Shown here: positions 47,507-56,660 of the stretch, piece after piece | Layout of the letters: each line of letters opens with the position of its first letter | Numbering within the stretch: position 1 is the first letter of the stretch | Assembly: GCF_003461245.1 (NCBI RefSeq) | Contig: NZ_QTWS01000001.1 | Span: 79,496-143,495, forward strand | DNA length: 64,000 nucleotides | Direction: 5' to 3' | From: Blautia sp. AF19-10LB | Lineage (GTDB): Bacteria; Bacillota; Clostridia; Lachnospirales; Lachnospiraceae | Position numbers and translations under genes: made by a program | The notes under the pieces: model-generated | Seen by the model: only the letters and a program-made list of their open reading frames with translations | What the model was told of the DNA's origin: nothing | The model's database searches: none

Positions 47507-48357
47507 AAAAAAAGAAATCCGGCTCTGTCTGGATGATCCTGCCGTTATACATCTTTACGATCATTTTTGTGGCAGGACCGCTGCTTTATATGCTGGCACT
47601 GAGCTTTGCACAGCCAAAAGCAGGACACGGCGTGGAGTGGACATTTACACTTGCAAATTATAAAAAGATCCTTGACCCTGTCTACATGCAGACCTTTACA
47701 GGATCTTTCCAGCTTGCCCTGACCAGTACCCTGATTATCTGCCTGGTCGGATATCCGTTTGGATATTTTATGGCAAAACTTTCCGACAAATGGAAAAAAC
47801 GCGCGATGATCTTTCTGATGCTGCCGTTTTGGGTAAACTCCCTGATCCGACTTTACGGATGGATGATCATCCTTCAGACCAAAGGGCTTCTGAACCATGT
47901 GCTCAAAAGCCTTGGGCTGATCGAGAAGCCGCTTCGTATCCTTTACAGCTATCCGGCGATCGTGATCGGTATGACCTATGTGCTGCTTCCGTTTATGATC
48001 CTTTCTGTCTATTCCAGCGCGGAGAAACTGGACTGGTCGCTCGTCGAGGCGGCAAGAGATCTCGGAGCGAGCCCGTTTAAGGCTTTTTGGACAGTATCTT
48101 TCAAACTGACTCTGCCAGGTCTTCTTTCCGGTGTGATCTTGACATTTATCCCGTCCATGGGACTGTTTTTCATCGCAGATATCCTGGGTGGAAACAAGAT
48201 CGTGCTTGTTGGAAGTCTGATCCAGGAACAGATGACAAGAGGAAATAACTGGCCGTTCGCGGCGGCACTGGCTGTGGTATTGATGATCCTTACGACACTG
48301 ATGATCATGCTGTACCGCAAAGTCACAAATGCAAAAGAATTGGAGGGTGTGGGATGA
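47503..48357 (+). CDS. potB: Polyamine-type ABC transporter permease PotB (system 1)
   Basis: A 284-residue membrane protein with about six helices. The coupling-helix EAA loop reads EAARDLGASPFKAFWTVSFKL, and MLPFWVNSLIRLYGWMIIL is typical of PotB. It forms the channel with PotC. It overlaps potA and potC by four bases on each side, so subunit synthesis is coupled. Confidence 0.93.
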   Translation: MKKKKSGSVWMILPLYIFTIIFVAGPLLYMLALSFAQPKAGHGVEWTFTLANYKKILDPVYMQTFTGSFQLALTSTLIICLVGYPFGYFMAKLSDKWKKRAMIFLMLPFWVNSLIRLYGWMIILQTKGLLNHVLKSLGLIEKPLRILYSYPAIVIGMTYVLLPFMILSVYSSAEKLDWSLVEAARDLGASPFKAFWTVSFKLTLPGLLSGVILTFIPSMGLFFIADILGGNKIVLVGSLIQEQMTRGNNWPFAAALAVVLMILTTLMIMLYRKVTNAKELEGVG

Positions 48358-49145
48358 AAAAGAATTCAAAACTCTCCAGGTTTTACCTTGGATTGATTTT
48401 TGTACTGATGTATCTGCCGATCGCAGTCGTCATCGTATTTTCTTTTAATGAATCAAAACTTCCGGTGCGTTTTACCGGATTTTCCCTGAAATGGTATCAG
48501 GAGCTTTTTTCTGACAGCGCAATGATCGAGGCACTTGGAAATAGTTTGTTCCTTGGAGTGTTAAGCTGCTTTGTATCGGCGGTGATCGGAACTCTTGGGG
48601 CAGTCGGGCTTTCCAGGATCCACTGGAAGACAAAGGGAATCTTGGAATATATTTCCATCCTGCCGCTGATGATCCCGGAAATCATCCTTGGTATGGTCCT
48701 GATGGCTTTTTTCTATATGATGAATCTGCCGTTTGGTATGCTGACGCTCCTGATCGGACACACCGTTTTCTGCGTGCCGTATATTCTTATGGAAGTAAAA
48801 GCACGCCTTGCGGGAATGGACCCGTCGCTTGAGGAAGCGGCGAGGGACCTTGGTGCAGGACCGTTTCGGGCATTTTGGGATATTATCCTTCCGCTCATAA
48901 TGCCGGCGGTAATGTCAGGTTCCCTTCTGGCATTTGCAATGTCCATGGATGATGTGGTCATCAGTATTTTTATTAACGGACCGCGTCTTTCTACTCTGCC
49001 GATCAAGGTCTACACACAGATCAAGACAGGCGTGACCCCGGAGGTCAATGCACTCTGTACGATCATGCTGGCGGTGACCCTTCTGATCCTGCTCGTTTAT
49101 ACCGCAATAGGAAAGTTTACAGGCAGAAATCAGAAAAAGAATTAA
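48354..49145 (+). CDS. potC: Polyamine-type ABC transporter permease PotC (system 1)
   Basis: A 263-residue permease with about six helices. The EAA loop is LEEAARDLGAGPFRAFWDII, followed by AFAMSMDDVVISIFINGP, a PotC hallmark. It overlaps potB by four bases. The binding-protein gene potD follows after 91 bases that contain no terminator. Confidence 0.93.
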   Translation: MKKNSKLSRFYLGLIFVLMYLPIAVVIVFSFNESKLPVRFTGFSLKWYQELFSDSAMIEALGNSLFLGVLSCFVSAVIGTLGAVGLSRIHWKTKGILEYISILPLMIPEIILGMVLMAFFYMMNLPFGMLTLLIGHTVFCVPYILMEVKARLAGMDPSLEEAARDLGAGPFRAFWDIILPLIMPAVMSGSLLAFAMSMDDVVISIFINGPRLSTLPIKVYTQIKTGVTPEVNALCTIMLAVTLLILLVYTAIGKFTGRNQKKN

Positions 49146-49236
49146 GAAAGTCTTTTCAATGAAACAAAAGTAAGATATACTAAACATGTCTGGGGTTTGT
49201 TAAAATCGAAACAAGACAAGAAGAGGAGAAAAAGTT

Positions 49237-50271
49237 ATGAAAAAATTAGTGGTATGTGCATTATGTGCGGCACTCGTAGTTCCAACACTCGCAGTTTCTG
49301 TTCAGGCAGATGACTCCAAAGAACTGGTGCTCTACACATGGGAGAACATGTTCCCGCAGGAAGTTCTTGACGGATTCGAAGAAGAAACAGGAATCAAGGT
49401 CGTTTATTCTAATTTTGATACAGATGAAAACATGCTGGAGAAACTTTCCATGGCAAAAGGCGGAGATTATGATGTTGTCGTAGCAGATGACTATATCATC
49501 CAGACTGCCATCGAGGAAGGCCTGGTGGAGAAACTTGACACATCCAAGCTGTCAGGATGGGAAAACATCAACCCGCTTTATCAGGGACAGTTCTATGATC
49601 CGAACGATGAATATACAGCACCATACGGTGCAGGCATTCCGCTGATCGTTTACGATCCGGAGCTGGTGGACATCGATATCAAAGGCTATAATGACCTCTG
49701 GGATGCCTCTTTAGAGGACAGCATTGCCCTGACTGCCAATTACCGTGTGCTCAACGGTATCACAAATCTTGCTCTTGGCCAGGACTTTAATGACCAGAAT
49801 ACAGATGATATCGCCAAAACAGGGGAGAAGCTTCTGGAGTTAGCACCAAACGTGCGTCTGATTCAGGATGACAATACACAGGATGCGCTTCTTAATGGGG
49901 AAGCAAGTGTTGCCTTCCTTTATACATCTCAGGTAACAGCAGCCCTTCAGGAAAATCCGGATCTCAAAGTGGTATATCCGGAAGAGGGACTTGGCTTTGG
50001 CGTTATGGGAATGTTCATCCCGAGCCAGGCACCGGACAAGGATGAGGCTTATCAGTTCATGGACTACATCCTTCAGCCGGAAAACGCAGCAAAATGTTTC
50101 GATTATATCGGATATTACTGCACAAACAAAGCAGCAGATTCCCTGCTTGAGAATCAGGACCTTGTTGTTCCGGATTCTGTAACAGAAGGATCAGCAGTAG
50201 AAAACATCAGCGCGGAGGCAGATGAGGCCTACAATAAGAACTGGACGGAGTTCAAGGCTGCCTGCAACTGA
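49237..50271 (+). CDS. potD: Polyamine-type substrate-binding protein PotD (system 1)
   Basis: A 344-residue extracytoplasmic binding protein. The signal peptide MKKLVVCALCAALVVPTLAV has a type I-like cleavage region (SVQA/DDS); there is no lipobox cysteine at the +1 position, although Gram-positive PotD proteins are normally lipoproteins. Mature start KELVLYTWENMFPQEVLDGF and FDTDENMLEKL are PotD-like; APYGAGIPLIVYDPE and GEASVAFLYTSQV line the cleft. Ligand (spermidine, putrescine or another cation) is not determinable. Cytoplasmic partners are the preceding potABC; the Enzyme I homologue follows 21 bases later. Confidence 0.9.
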   Translation: MKKLVVCALCAALVVPTLAVSVQADDSKELVLYTWENMFPQEVLDGFEEETGIKVVYSNFDTDENMLEKLSMAKGGDYDVVVADDYIIQTAIEEGLVEKLDTSKLSGWENINPLYQGQFYDPNDEYTAPYGAGIPLIVYDPELVDIDIKGYNDLWDASLEDSIALTANYRVLNGITNLALGQDFNDQNTDDIAKTGEKLLELAPNVRLIQDDNTQDALLNGEASVAFLYTSQVTAALQENPDLKVVYPEEGLGFGVMGMFIPSQAPDKDEAYQFMDYILQPENAAKCFDYIGYYCTNKAADSLLENQDLVVPDSVTEGSAVENISAEADEAYNKNWTEFKAACN

Positions 50272-50292
50272 TAGAAACAAGGGGGAAGCAGG

Positions 50293-51921
50293 ATGGAAAT
50301 CTACAAAGGTATTGCTACCTTTTCGGGAATTGCCATCGGAAAAATCTTATATTACAGCAGAGGGGAATATCAGATACGTCAGTGTCTGGTAAGCAACATC
50401 AAAAAAGAGATCGAGGATTTTCGTAAAGCGAAGGAGCAGGCGGTAGCGAAGCTCAAAGAACTTTACGAAGCCAATAAATCTCTGAATGAGCAGGAGGCCA
50501 GGACTTTCCTTAATCAGGCAAAGCTCCTGGAATCCGGAAGCTTCCAGAATGCGATCGAGAGCAGCATTGCCAACGAAAAGGTCAATGCTGCTTATGCAGT
50601 TATGACAAATCGTGATGAGCTGGTAGAGACCTTCCGCAACCTGGAAGAACCGGTGATCCGTAAGAGGATTTCAGACATTCAGGAAATATCCAACCGTCTG
50701 ATCCAGATCCTCGGCGGAGCGGCGATCCGGATCAATCTGGGAGAGGAACCGGTGATCCTGGTGGCAGAGGCTCTGTCACCGACTGAGATCATGGAGATGG
50801 ACAAGGAGAAACTTCTTGCCGTTGTCATGCATCATGGATCAGCCGTTTCTCATGCCTCCATTATGACAAAGACAATGGAGATCCCAACTCTGGTAGACAT
50901 TGCACCGGATGACGAGTGGGATGGTATGACCGCGATCGTGGATGGTTATACAGGAACCATGTATCTGAATCCGGATGCAGAGATCAAGAAAGAATACGAG
51001 ATCCGTCTTGAGGCGGATCGAAGAGAACGAGAAGAACTTCTCAAACTCAAGACACAGAAGGATGAGACGAAGGATGGAACAAAGATCGGTCTGTACGCAA
51101 ATATCGGCAACATGAGCGATCTGAGCAGTGTCCTTTTTTACGGGGCTTCCGGCATTGGGCTCCTTCGAAGTGAATTCCAGTATCTTGGAAGGGAAAACTA
51201 TCCGAGGGAGAATGAGCTGTTTCATGCGTACAAGAAGCTGGCAGAGACGATGGGAGAGCGTACAGCAGTGATCCGTACCGCCGATCTCGGAGCTGACAAG
51301 CAGGCTTCTTATCTGGATATTCCGGCGGAGACCAACCCGATCATGGGAAACCGTGGCATCCGTCTCTGTCTTGACCGTAAGAAGATGTTCAAGGCACAGC
51401 TTCGTGCGATCTACCGTGCCAGTGCCTATGGTAATCTTGCGATGATGTATCCGATGATCGATTCCGAAGAAGAGATGGATCAGATCGAGGAGATCATTCA
51501 GGAGGTCAAGGCAGGACTCGATGAAAAAGAAATTCCTTACCGTAATATCCGGACAGGTATCATGATCGAGACACCGGCAGCGGTTATGATCAGCCAGGAA
51601 CTGGCAAGGAGAGTCAACTTCCTGAGCATCGGAACAAATGACCTGACACAGTATACACTTGCTATGGATAGGCAGAATCCTCTGCTCAAGGACAAATACA
51701 ACGATCATCACCCGGCGGTGCTCCGTATGATCAAGATGGTAGTGGAAGCTGCACATCAGGAGAACCGTCAGGCAGGGATCTGTGGTGAGATCGCAGCAGA
51801 TACGGAACTGACAGAAACCTTCCTTCAGATGGGGGTTGATTTCTTGTCTGTAGTGCCGGCGTGCATCCTTCCGGTCAGAAAGGCGATCCGCGAGACAGAT
51901 CTGAGTTCTCAGCGAGGGTGA
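50293..51921 (+). CDS. PEP-protein phosphotransferase (Enzyme I family)
   Basis: A 542-residue Enzyme I homologue, slightly shorter than PtsI (~570). N-terminal KGIATFSGIAIGKILYYSRG, the active histidine in GSAVSHASIMTKTMEIPTL, the PEP-binding region GLLRSEFQYL and MGNRGIRLCL, and the catalytic cysteine in AGICGEIAAD are intact, so it should autophosphorylate from PEP. No HPr or Enzyme II gene is near. It follows potD by 21 bases and precedes the DUF362 gene by 2, suggesting cotranscription with the transporter. It might be the general PtsI or a paralogue with a dedicated acceptor. Confidence 0.87.
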   Translation: MEIYKGIATFSGIAIGKILYYSRGEYQIRQCLVSNIKKEIEDFRKAKEQAVAKLKELYEANKSLNEQEARTFLNQAKLLESGSFQNAIESSIANEKVNAAYAVMTNRDELVETFRNLEEPVIRKRISDIQEISNRLIQILGGAAIRINLGEEPVILVAEALSPTEIMEMDKEKLLAVVMHHGSAVSHASIMTKTMEIPTLVDIAPDDEWDGMTAIVDGYTGTMYLNPDAEIKKEYEIRLEADRREREELLKLKTQKDETKDGTKIGLYANIGNMSDLSSVLFYGASGIGLLRSEFQYLGRENYPRENELFHAYKKLAETMGERTAVIRTADLGADKQASYLDIPAETNPIMGNRGIRLCLDRKKMFKAQLRAIYRASAYGNLAMMYPMIDSEEEMDQIEEIIQEVKAGLDEKEIPYRNIRTGIMIETPAAVMISQELARRVNFLSIGTNDLTQYTLAMDRQNPLLKDKYNDHHPAVLRMIKMVVEAAHQENRQAGICGEIAADTELTETFLQMGVDFLSVVPACILPVRKAIRETDLSSQRG

Positions 51922-51923
51922 TT

Positions 51924-53063
51924 ATGAATAAAAAAAGCAAAGTGATCCTTCTTCCCTGTAATTCTTACAGGGAAGAACTTGTTTATGAGAATCTGGAGAC
52001 CGGCCTTGAACTTCTGGGCAGTCTCGAATCTATTGTCGGCAAAGAAGAATCGGTTCTTCTGAAACCTAACCTTCTCAAGAAAGCAGAAGCTGATAAAGCT
52101 GTTATCACACATCCTGTGATAGTTGGCATGTTTGCTAGGCTGATGCGGGAGAAGGGGTATCAGGATATTATTCTGGCAGATTCGTGCGGCAATGGAACAA
52201 CAACGAAAGTCATTCACGGAACAGGTATGGATACCTATCTTGATAAATTTGATATTCCGGCGATCGACTATACCAAGGGGGTCCATGTGGAGAATCCGGA
52301 TGGGATCCAGGCGAAAGAGTTTGTCCTTCCTGCGGAACTTCTGGAGAGGGACTGCGTGATCTCTCTGTGCAAGATGAAGACGCATGCACTGGAACGTATC
52401 ACAGGGGCGGTCAAGAACAGTTATGGATTCATCTATGGATTTCACAAGGCGAAGGGGCATACTCTGTATCCGAGCGCGGACAGTTTCGCCAGAATGCTGG
52501 TGGATCTGAACCAGTATGTGAAACCACGGCTGTATATCATGGATGGAATTGTTGCGATGGAGGGGAACGGACCTGGCTCCGGCGATCCGGCTCCGATGAA
52601 TGTGATATTGATGTCGCAAGACCCGGTCGCACTGGACAGTGTGTTTTGTCATCTGATCCATCTGAAACCGGAGATGGTCCCGACAAATTATCACGGTGAG
52701 AAGATGGGACTTGGAACTTGGAAGGAAGAAGAGATCGAGCTTCTGACACCCGGCGGTCCGATCCGTATGGAGGATGCGGTGGCACAGTATGGGAACCCAT
52801 ACTTTGATGTAGACAGGAGAGTGGCGCGTTCCGGTATGTGGGAGCGTCTGGCGAAGGCTCTGAATATTTTTCAGAAGAAGCCATATATCCAGTCAGACAA
52901 GTGTATCCGCTGCGGGATCTGCGTCAAGAGCTGCCCGGTCCCGGAGAAAGCTGTGAATTTCCGAAACGGCAGAGAAAACCCGCCGGTCTATGATTACAGG
53001 AAATGCATCCGCTGCTTCTGCTGCCAGGAAATGTGCCCGGAGAAAGCGATTCATGTGAAATGA
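51924..53063 (+). CDS. DUF362/ferredoxin protein
   Basis: A 379-residue protein. Residues ~40-280 are a DUF362 domain (LLKPNLLKKAEADKAVITHP, CKMKTHALERITGAVKNSYG, AMEGNGPGSGDPAPMNV). The C-terminus carries two 4Fe-4S motifs, CIRCGICVKSCP and CIRCFCCQEMCP. The function of DUF362 is unknown; the ferredoxin part implies electron transfer. The ATG at 51924 is chosen for MNKKSKVILLPCNSYREE after a weak GAGGGTGATT site; the frame is open upstream inside the Enzyme I gene. Start spacing of 2 bases suggests translational coupling. Confidence 0.85.
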   Translation: MNKKSKVILLPCNSYREELVYENLETGLELLGSLESIVGKEESVLLKPNLLKKAEADKAVITHPVIVGMFARLMREKGYQDIILADSCGNGTTTKVIHGTGMDTYLDKFDIPAIDYTKGVHVENPDGIQAKEFVLPAELLERDCVISLCKMKTHALERITGAVKNSYGFIYGFHKAKGHTLYPSADSFARMLVDLNQYVKPRLYIMDGIVAMEGNGPGSGDPAPMNVILMSQDPVALDSVFCHLIHLKPEMVPTNYHGEKMGLGTWKEEEIELLTPGGPIRMEDAVAQYGNPYFDVDRRVARSGMWERLAKALNIFQKKPYIQSDKCIRCGICVKSCPVPEKAVNFRNGRENPPVYDYRKCIRCFCCQEMCPEKAIHVK

Positions 53064-53229
53064 GAGGCGTGGCTGGCATGAGGCATCGGGATGCGCGAGA
53101 TACTTGTGTTCGATGCCGATTATTGTTGGAGACTGGGGTGTGTGGCATCGGAATTCCTAATGCCTCCTGAACTCGATGCTGAGTGTGGGGAAATGGATGG
53201 CACTAGACATCGGATTGTGGGAAATTAGA

Positions 53230-53274
53230 AACAGGGAACGGGGGCTTTTGGAGCTGCAAACCACGTTCCCTGTT
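53230..53274. terminator. 11-bp perfect hairpin between convergent genes
   Basis: AACAGGGAACG and CGTTCCCTGTT pair around a 23-base loop at the convergent ends of the DUF362 and methyltransferase genes. U-runs are weak on both sides. The rest of 53064-53347 has scattered GCATCGG/CGATGCC words but no gene. Confidence 0.6.
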
Positions 53275-53347
53275 GATTGTATTGAATATTGAGGAGGTGC
53301 TAGTGGCGCGTCCCCAGATAGGATGATGTCCTGTGAACAGGTGCGAG

Positions 53348-54217
53348 TTATCGGATGCTATCGTGCAGTGCCTTGATAAATGCCGGAGTTGTTCCGCAGC
53401 ATCCACCGACGACGGATGCGCCGCTTTCAATCAGAACTTTCATATAAGATGCAAAATCTTCTGCATTCATGCTGTATACGGCCTGTCCTTTGTCATCGAT
53501 GGTCGGCATGCCGGCGTTTGGTTTGGCGATGACTGGGATGGATACATTTTCTTTGATGCTTCGTACGACGGATACAAGCTGGTCCGGTCCGACGGAGCAG
53601 TTGATACCGACTGCGTCTGCACCGGCTGCTTCAAGAGAAACAGAAGCTTCGATAGCATTGCCACCGCTGAAGATACTTCCATCCGCCTCTACAGTCATGG
53701 TGCACATGATCGGAAGATCACATACAGAACTTGCAGCGTCGACTGCGGCGAGAGTTTCTTCGATGTTGATCATGGTCTCTGCTGCGATCAGGTCAATGCC
53801 TGCATCGGCAAGGATACGAACCTGTTCCTGGTACATATCAAAAGCTTCTGTGTAGGTATAATTACCATCTGCAGTGATAAAAGAACCGGAAGTCGTGATA
53901 TCACCGGCTACGTAGACACCATTTCCGGCGAGTTCTCTGGAATATCCGACGAGAGTACGGTTGATCTCCTCGATACGGTCTGTCAGTCCATGTTTGGCAA
54001 GATTCATACGGTTTCCGCCAAAAGTCGGAGCATAGATGACCTGGCTTCCAGCCTGGATATAGGCACGCTGGAGATCCTGGATGACATCCTTATGGTCAAT
54101 AACCCAGGTCTCGGTACAGATGCCGCGCGGCATGCCGCTCGCCATCAGATTGGAACCGGTAGCTCCATCCAGAATCAGGATATTTTCGGTCAGTTTACGG
54201 AATTCTTCTTTTGTCAT
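53348..54217 (-). CDS. Homocysteine S-methyltransferase domain protein
   Basis: A 289-residue barrel like the N-terminal module of cobalamin-dependent methionine synthase. ILDGATGSNLMASGMPRG opens the domain, and the zinc cysteines are in VGINCSVGP and VVGGCCGTTP. Stand-alone modules in Clostridia work with separate corrinoid or folate modules, none of which is in this window. The ATG at 54215-54217 follows GGAGGCAAC; an in-frame ATG 63 bases upstream would translate the leader hairpin and was rejected. It has its own promoter and a structured leader. Confidence 0.87.
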   Translation of the reverse strand: MTKEEFRKLTENILILDGATGSNLMASGMPRGICTETWVIDHKDVIQDLQRAYIQAGSQVIYAPTFGGNRMNLAKHGLTDRIEEINRTLVGYSRELAGNGVYVAGDITTSGSFITADGNYTYTEAFDMYQEQVRILADAGIDLIAAETMINIEETLAAVDAASSVCDLPIMCTMTVEADGSIFSGGNAIEASVSLEAAGADAVGINCSVGPDQLVSVVRSIKENVSIPVIAKPNAGMPTIDDKGQAVYSMNAEDFASYMKVLIESGASVVGGCCGTTPAFIKALHDSIR

Positions 54218-54251
54218 GAGTTTGTTGCCTCCTTGATGAAAAATAAAATGT

Positions 54252-54300
54252 ATAAGCAACTTACCTGGCAAGCTCCGCATTTCCGTCGGAAGGTGCTTAT
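54252..54300 (-). promoter_or_regulatory. Structured leader of the methyltransferase gene
   Basis: ATAAGCA and TGCTTAT arms close a 35-base interior containing TTCC/GGAA and GCGGAGCTTGCCAGG. It sits between the promoter and the ribosome site. I could not match it to SAM, SAH, cobalamin or tetrahydrofolate riboswitches. Confidence 0.45.
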
Positions 54301-54311
54301 TTCAGTTTCCT

Positions 54312-54340
54312 ATTATAGCATGGGATGTTTTGAATGTCGA
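54312..54340 (-). promoter_or_regulatory. Promoter of the methyltransferase gene
   Basis: On the minus strand, TCGACA (54335-54340), a 17-base spacer and perfect TATAAT (54312-54317). Confidence 0.75.
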
Positions 54341-54358
54341 GATGTGGTTCCTATTTAC

Positions 54359-54407
54359 AGGTAATATCCCGCGAGGTGTTTTGCCATGAATATGACAAAA
54401 TCCCGAT
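54359..54407. repeat. Intergenic repeat, copy B
   Basis: Same 49-base unit as 9722-9770 on the opposite strand, beginning AGGTAATATCCCGCGAGGTG and ending AAAATCCCGAT, 43 of 49 identical. The first 25 bases are identical. The flanking hairpins of copy A are not seen here, so this copy is shorter or decayed. The following 54408-54624 is AT-rich with a small CCGGCA/TGTCGG hairpin and no gene. Confidence 0.75.
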
Positions 54408-54624
54408 AACGAGATGCGATATCTGTCGACATTTGTCGATGGAAAAAAGTTGCTGTTTTTATCAAAATATGGTAGCTTAAAAATATAATCTTTACCCGGC
54501 AGTTCTGTCGGTGAATTTCCCAAAATAATATTATATCAGGGTACAAAATTTCAGAGTCCATTCCTGCCTGCGGGAAATGGAAACTGGTTTTGCAGAAAAA
54601 ATAAAAAGTTTATAAGGAGGCATC

Positions 54625-55365
54625 ATGAATTTATTCGACTATACGTACTGCGGGAATTATAACCGGCAGATACAGAATCTCTCCAGGATCGTTCCGGAGA
54701 AATGGAGTTTTGGCAGCACAGAAGACAATGGAATCCTCAAAGGTTATCTGGAGCACACTTTTCAGAGGGTATATGAGGAAGGCAAAATACTGGAAACAGA
54801 TAACTATGCAATTTTTAATACAGGATTATTTAATCGCTATTATCAGCCGGTCTATGTTTATTTTATCCCAAATCTTGTCCCGGACAGGCAGAGATGGTTC
54901 CTGGAGGGATTTTATACGGAATACAATCTTCTCAAAGCTGGAATTGTAGACCTTCCGGAACGTGCAGAATATGTGCAGAACCCAGCAGAGCTTGTCTTTG
55001 ATATCGGACTGGATATTGTTCCACAGTATGAGCACATTTTTGAGGAAGCAGAGAATAGCCAGCGTCTTCCGGAAACGATCCGCAACAGCGTCATGAAAGT
55101 CCAGCTTTTTGACGGGGCACTGCGGCAGACGAAGCGGATGCTGGAAGCAGATTACCGCACTGCGATCCCTCAGTATTATAATCACGGCATTCAGTTTCTC
55201 ATCCCTGTATGTCTGCAGGACCCTGCAAAAGCAGACCTCGCCCTCGCCTGCGTCAAGACAGAAGACGGCAATAAATACCTCGGCAGGACGTGCCTCACCC
55301 TCAAAATGGCCTATCACAACGCAAGACTTCTGGCAAAGATCCACAGCAGCTGGCTATGTCCGTAA
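54625..55365 (+). CDS. DUF3825 family protein
   Basis: A 246-residue protein matching the DUF3825 domain pattern: an N-terminal aromatic segment, LEHTFQRVYEEGKI, then NYAIFNTGLFNRYYQPVYVY and RWFLEGFYTEYNLL, with QFLIPVCLQDP near the end. DUF3825 is a cytoplasmic domain of unknown function, found alone or with RNA-related domains. ATAAGGAGGCATC precedes the ATG. It is a single-gene unit closed by a long hairpin. Confidence 0.8.
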   Translation: MNLFDYTYCGNYNRQIQNLSRIVPEKWSFGSTEDNGILKGYLEHTFQRVYEEGKILETDNYAIFNTGLFNRYYQPVYVYFIPNLVPDRQRWFLEGFYTEYNLLKAGIVDLPERAEYVQNPAELVFDIGLDIVPQYEHIFEEAENSQRLPETIRNSVMKVQLFDGALRQTKRMLEADYRTAIPQYYNHGIQFLIPVCLQDPAKADLALACVKTEDGNKYLGRTCLTLKMAYHNARLLAKIHSSWLCP

Positions 55366-55370
55366 CTAAA

Positions 55371-55425
55371 GCAACACTGTAAAAACCACTCGTTCATAAC
55401 GAACGTGGTGGCTTTTACAGTGTGC
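55371..55425. terminator. Long hairpin after DUF3825
   Basis: Two 25-base arms (55371-55395 and 55401-55425) pair almost fully around ATAAC. There is no U-run, so its role as terminator is uncertain; it could protect an mRNA end. Confidence 0.6.
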
Positions 55426-55492
55426 TGGCAAACAAGAGAAAGCACGTGTGAACTCCATATAAATAAAGGTTGTAAAAATATCGTAAAATCTA

Positions 55493-55521
55493 TTGAAATC
55501 GAAATGTTTTTGTGATACAAA
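55493..55521 (+). promoter_or_regulatory. Promoter of the second polyamine-type operon
   Basis: TTGAAA (55493-55498), a 17-base spacer and extended -10 TGATACAAA (55513-55521), 66 bases before potA. Confidence 0.75.
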
Positions 55522-55586
55522 AGTAAAGTTACCATTCATATATTTTTCATTTCAAAAGAGGGGATATTTTTAGGGAGGAACAGCCA

Positions 55587-56660
55587 ATGAGCAATAAGCT
55601 GATCGACTTGATCGACATTTCCAAATCCTACGGGATGCAGACAGTTCTGGATGAACTGAATCTTTATATCAGGGAGAATGAATTCCTGACACTTCTTGGA
55701 CCGAGTGGATGTGGAAAAACTACCACACTTCGTATTTTGGGAGGCTTTGAGATGCCGGATAAGGGTCGTGTGATCTTTGACGGGCAGGATATCACTGATC
55801 TTCCGCCTAATAAGCGACAGCTGAATACCGTATTTCAGAAGTATGCGTTATTTACACATATGAATATTGCGGAGAATATTGCCTTTGGATTAAAGATAAA
55901 AAATAAAAGTAAACAATATATCCATGACAAGATCAAATACGCACTGAAACTCGTCAACCTGGACGGCTTCGAGAACCGTATGCCGGACTCCTTAAGTGGC
56001 GGCCAGCAGCAGCGTATCGCTATCGCAAGAGCAATCGTAAATGAGCCGAAGGTCCTTCTTCTGGATGAGCCTCTGGGCGCTCTGGACCTCAAGATGCGCC
56101 AGGATATGCAGTACGAGCTGATCCGTCTCAAGAACGAACTGGGGATCACTTTCCTGTATGTAACACATGATCAGGAAGAAGCCCTTACCATGTCTGACAC
56201 TATCGTAGTTATGAACCAGGGTTACATCCAGCAGATCGGAACTCCGGAGAAAATCTACAACGAGCCGGAGAATGCTTTCGTGGCAGATTTTATCGGTGAG
56301 AGTAATATCATTTCTGCAACGATGGTGCAGGATCGTCTTGTCAAGATCCTCGGAGTGAATTTCCCGTGCGTGGACGAAGGATTCGGACAGAACAAACCGG
56401 TTGACGTTGTTATCCGTCCGGAGGATATCGACCTTCTCAAACCGGGTGAAGGAAGCATCGACGGTGTTGTCACACACCTGATCTTTAAAGGTGTTCATTA
56501 TGAGATGGAAGTCATGGCAAATAACTATGAATGGCTGGTACACAGCACAGATATGTTCCCGGTTGGAACGGAAGTCAGCATCCATGTAGATCCGTTTGAC
56601 ATCCAGATCATGAAAAAACCGGAATCAGAAGATGAGGAGGCGGTAAACATTGAAGAATAA
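55587..56660 (+). CDS. potA: Polyamine-type ABC transporter ATPase (system 2)
   Basis: A 357-residue ATPase. Walker [17 protein letters not shown], signature [15 protein letters not shown], Walker [15 protein letters not shown] and [14 protein letters not shown] are intact; TOBE-type domain follows. It is clearly paralogous to the ATPase at 46415 but with QQQ rather than QRQ in the signature. It overlaps potB by 11 bases. Confidence 0.93.
   Translation: MSNKLIDLIDISKSYGMQTVLDELNLYIRENEFLTLLGPSGCGKTTTLRILGGFEMPDKGRVIFDGQDITDLPPNKRQLNTVFQKYALFTHMNIAENIAFGLKIKNKSKQYIHDKIKYALKLVNLDGFENRMPDSLSGGQQQRIAIARAIVNEPKVLLLDEPLGALDLKMRQDMQYELIRLKNELGITFLYVTHDQEEALTMSDTIVVMNQGYIQQIGTPEKIYNEPENAFVADFIGESNIISATMVQDRLVKILGVNFPCVDEGFGQNKPVDVVIRPEDIDLLKPGEGSIDGVVTHLIFKGVHYEMEVMANNYEWLVHSTDMFPVGTEVSIHVDPFDIQIMKKPESEDEEAVNIEE

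Noticed and set aside
53333..54364. 343-codon plus-strand frame opposite the homocysteine methyltransferase
   Set aside because: Mirror of a conserved gene that has a promoter, ribosome site and zinc motifs on the minus strand.
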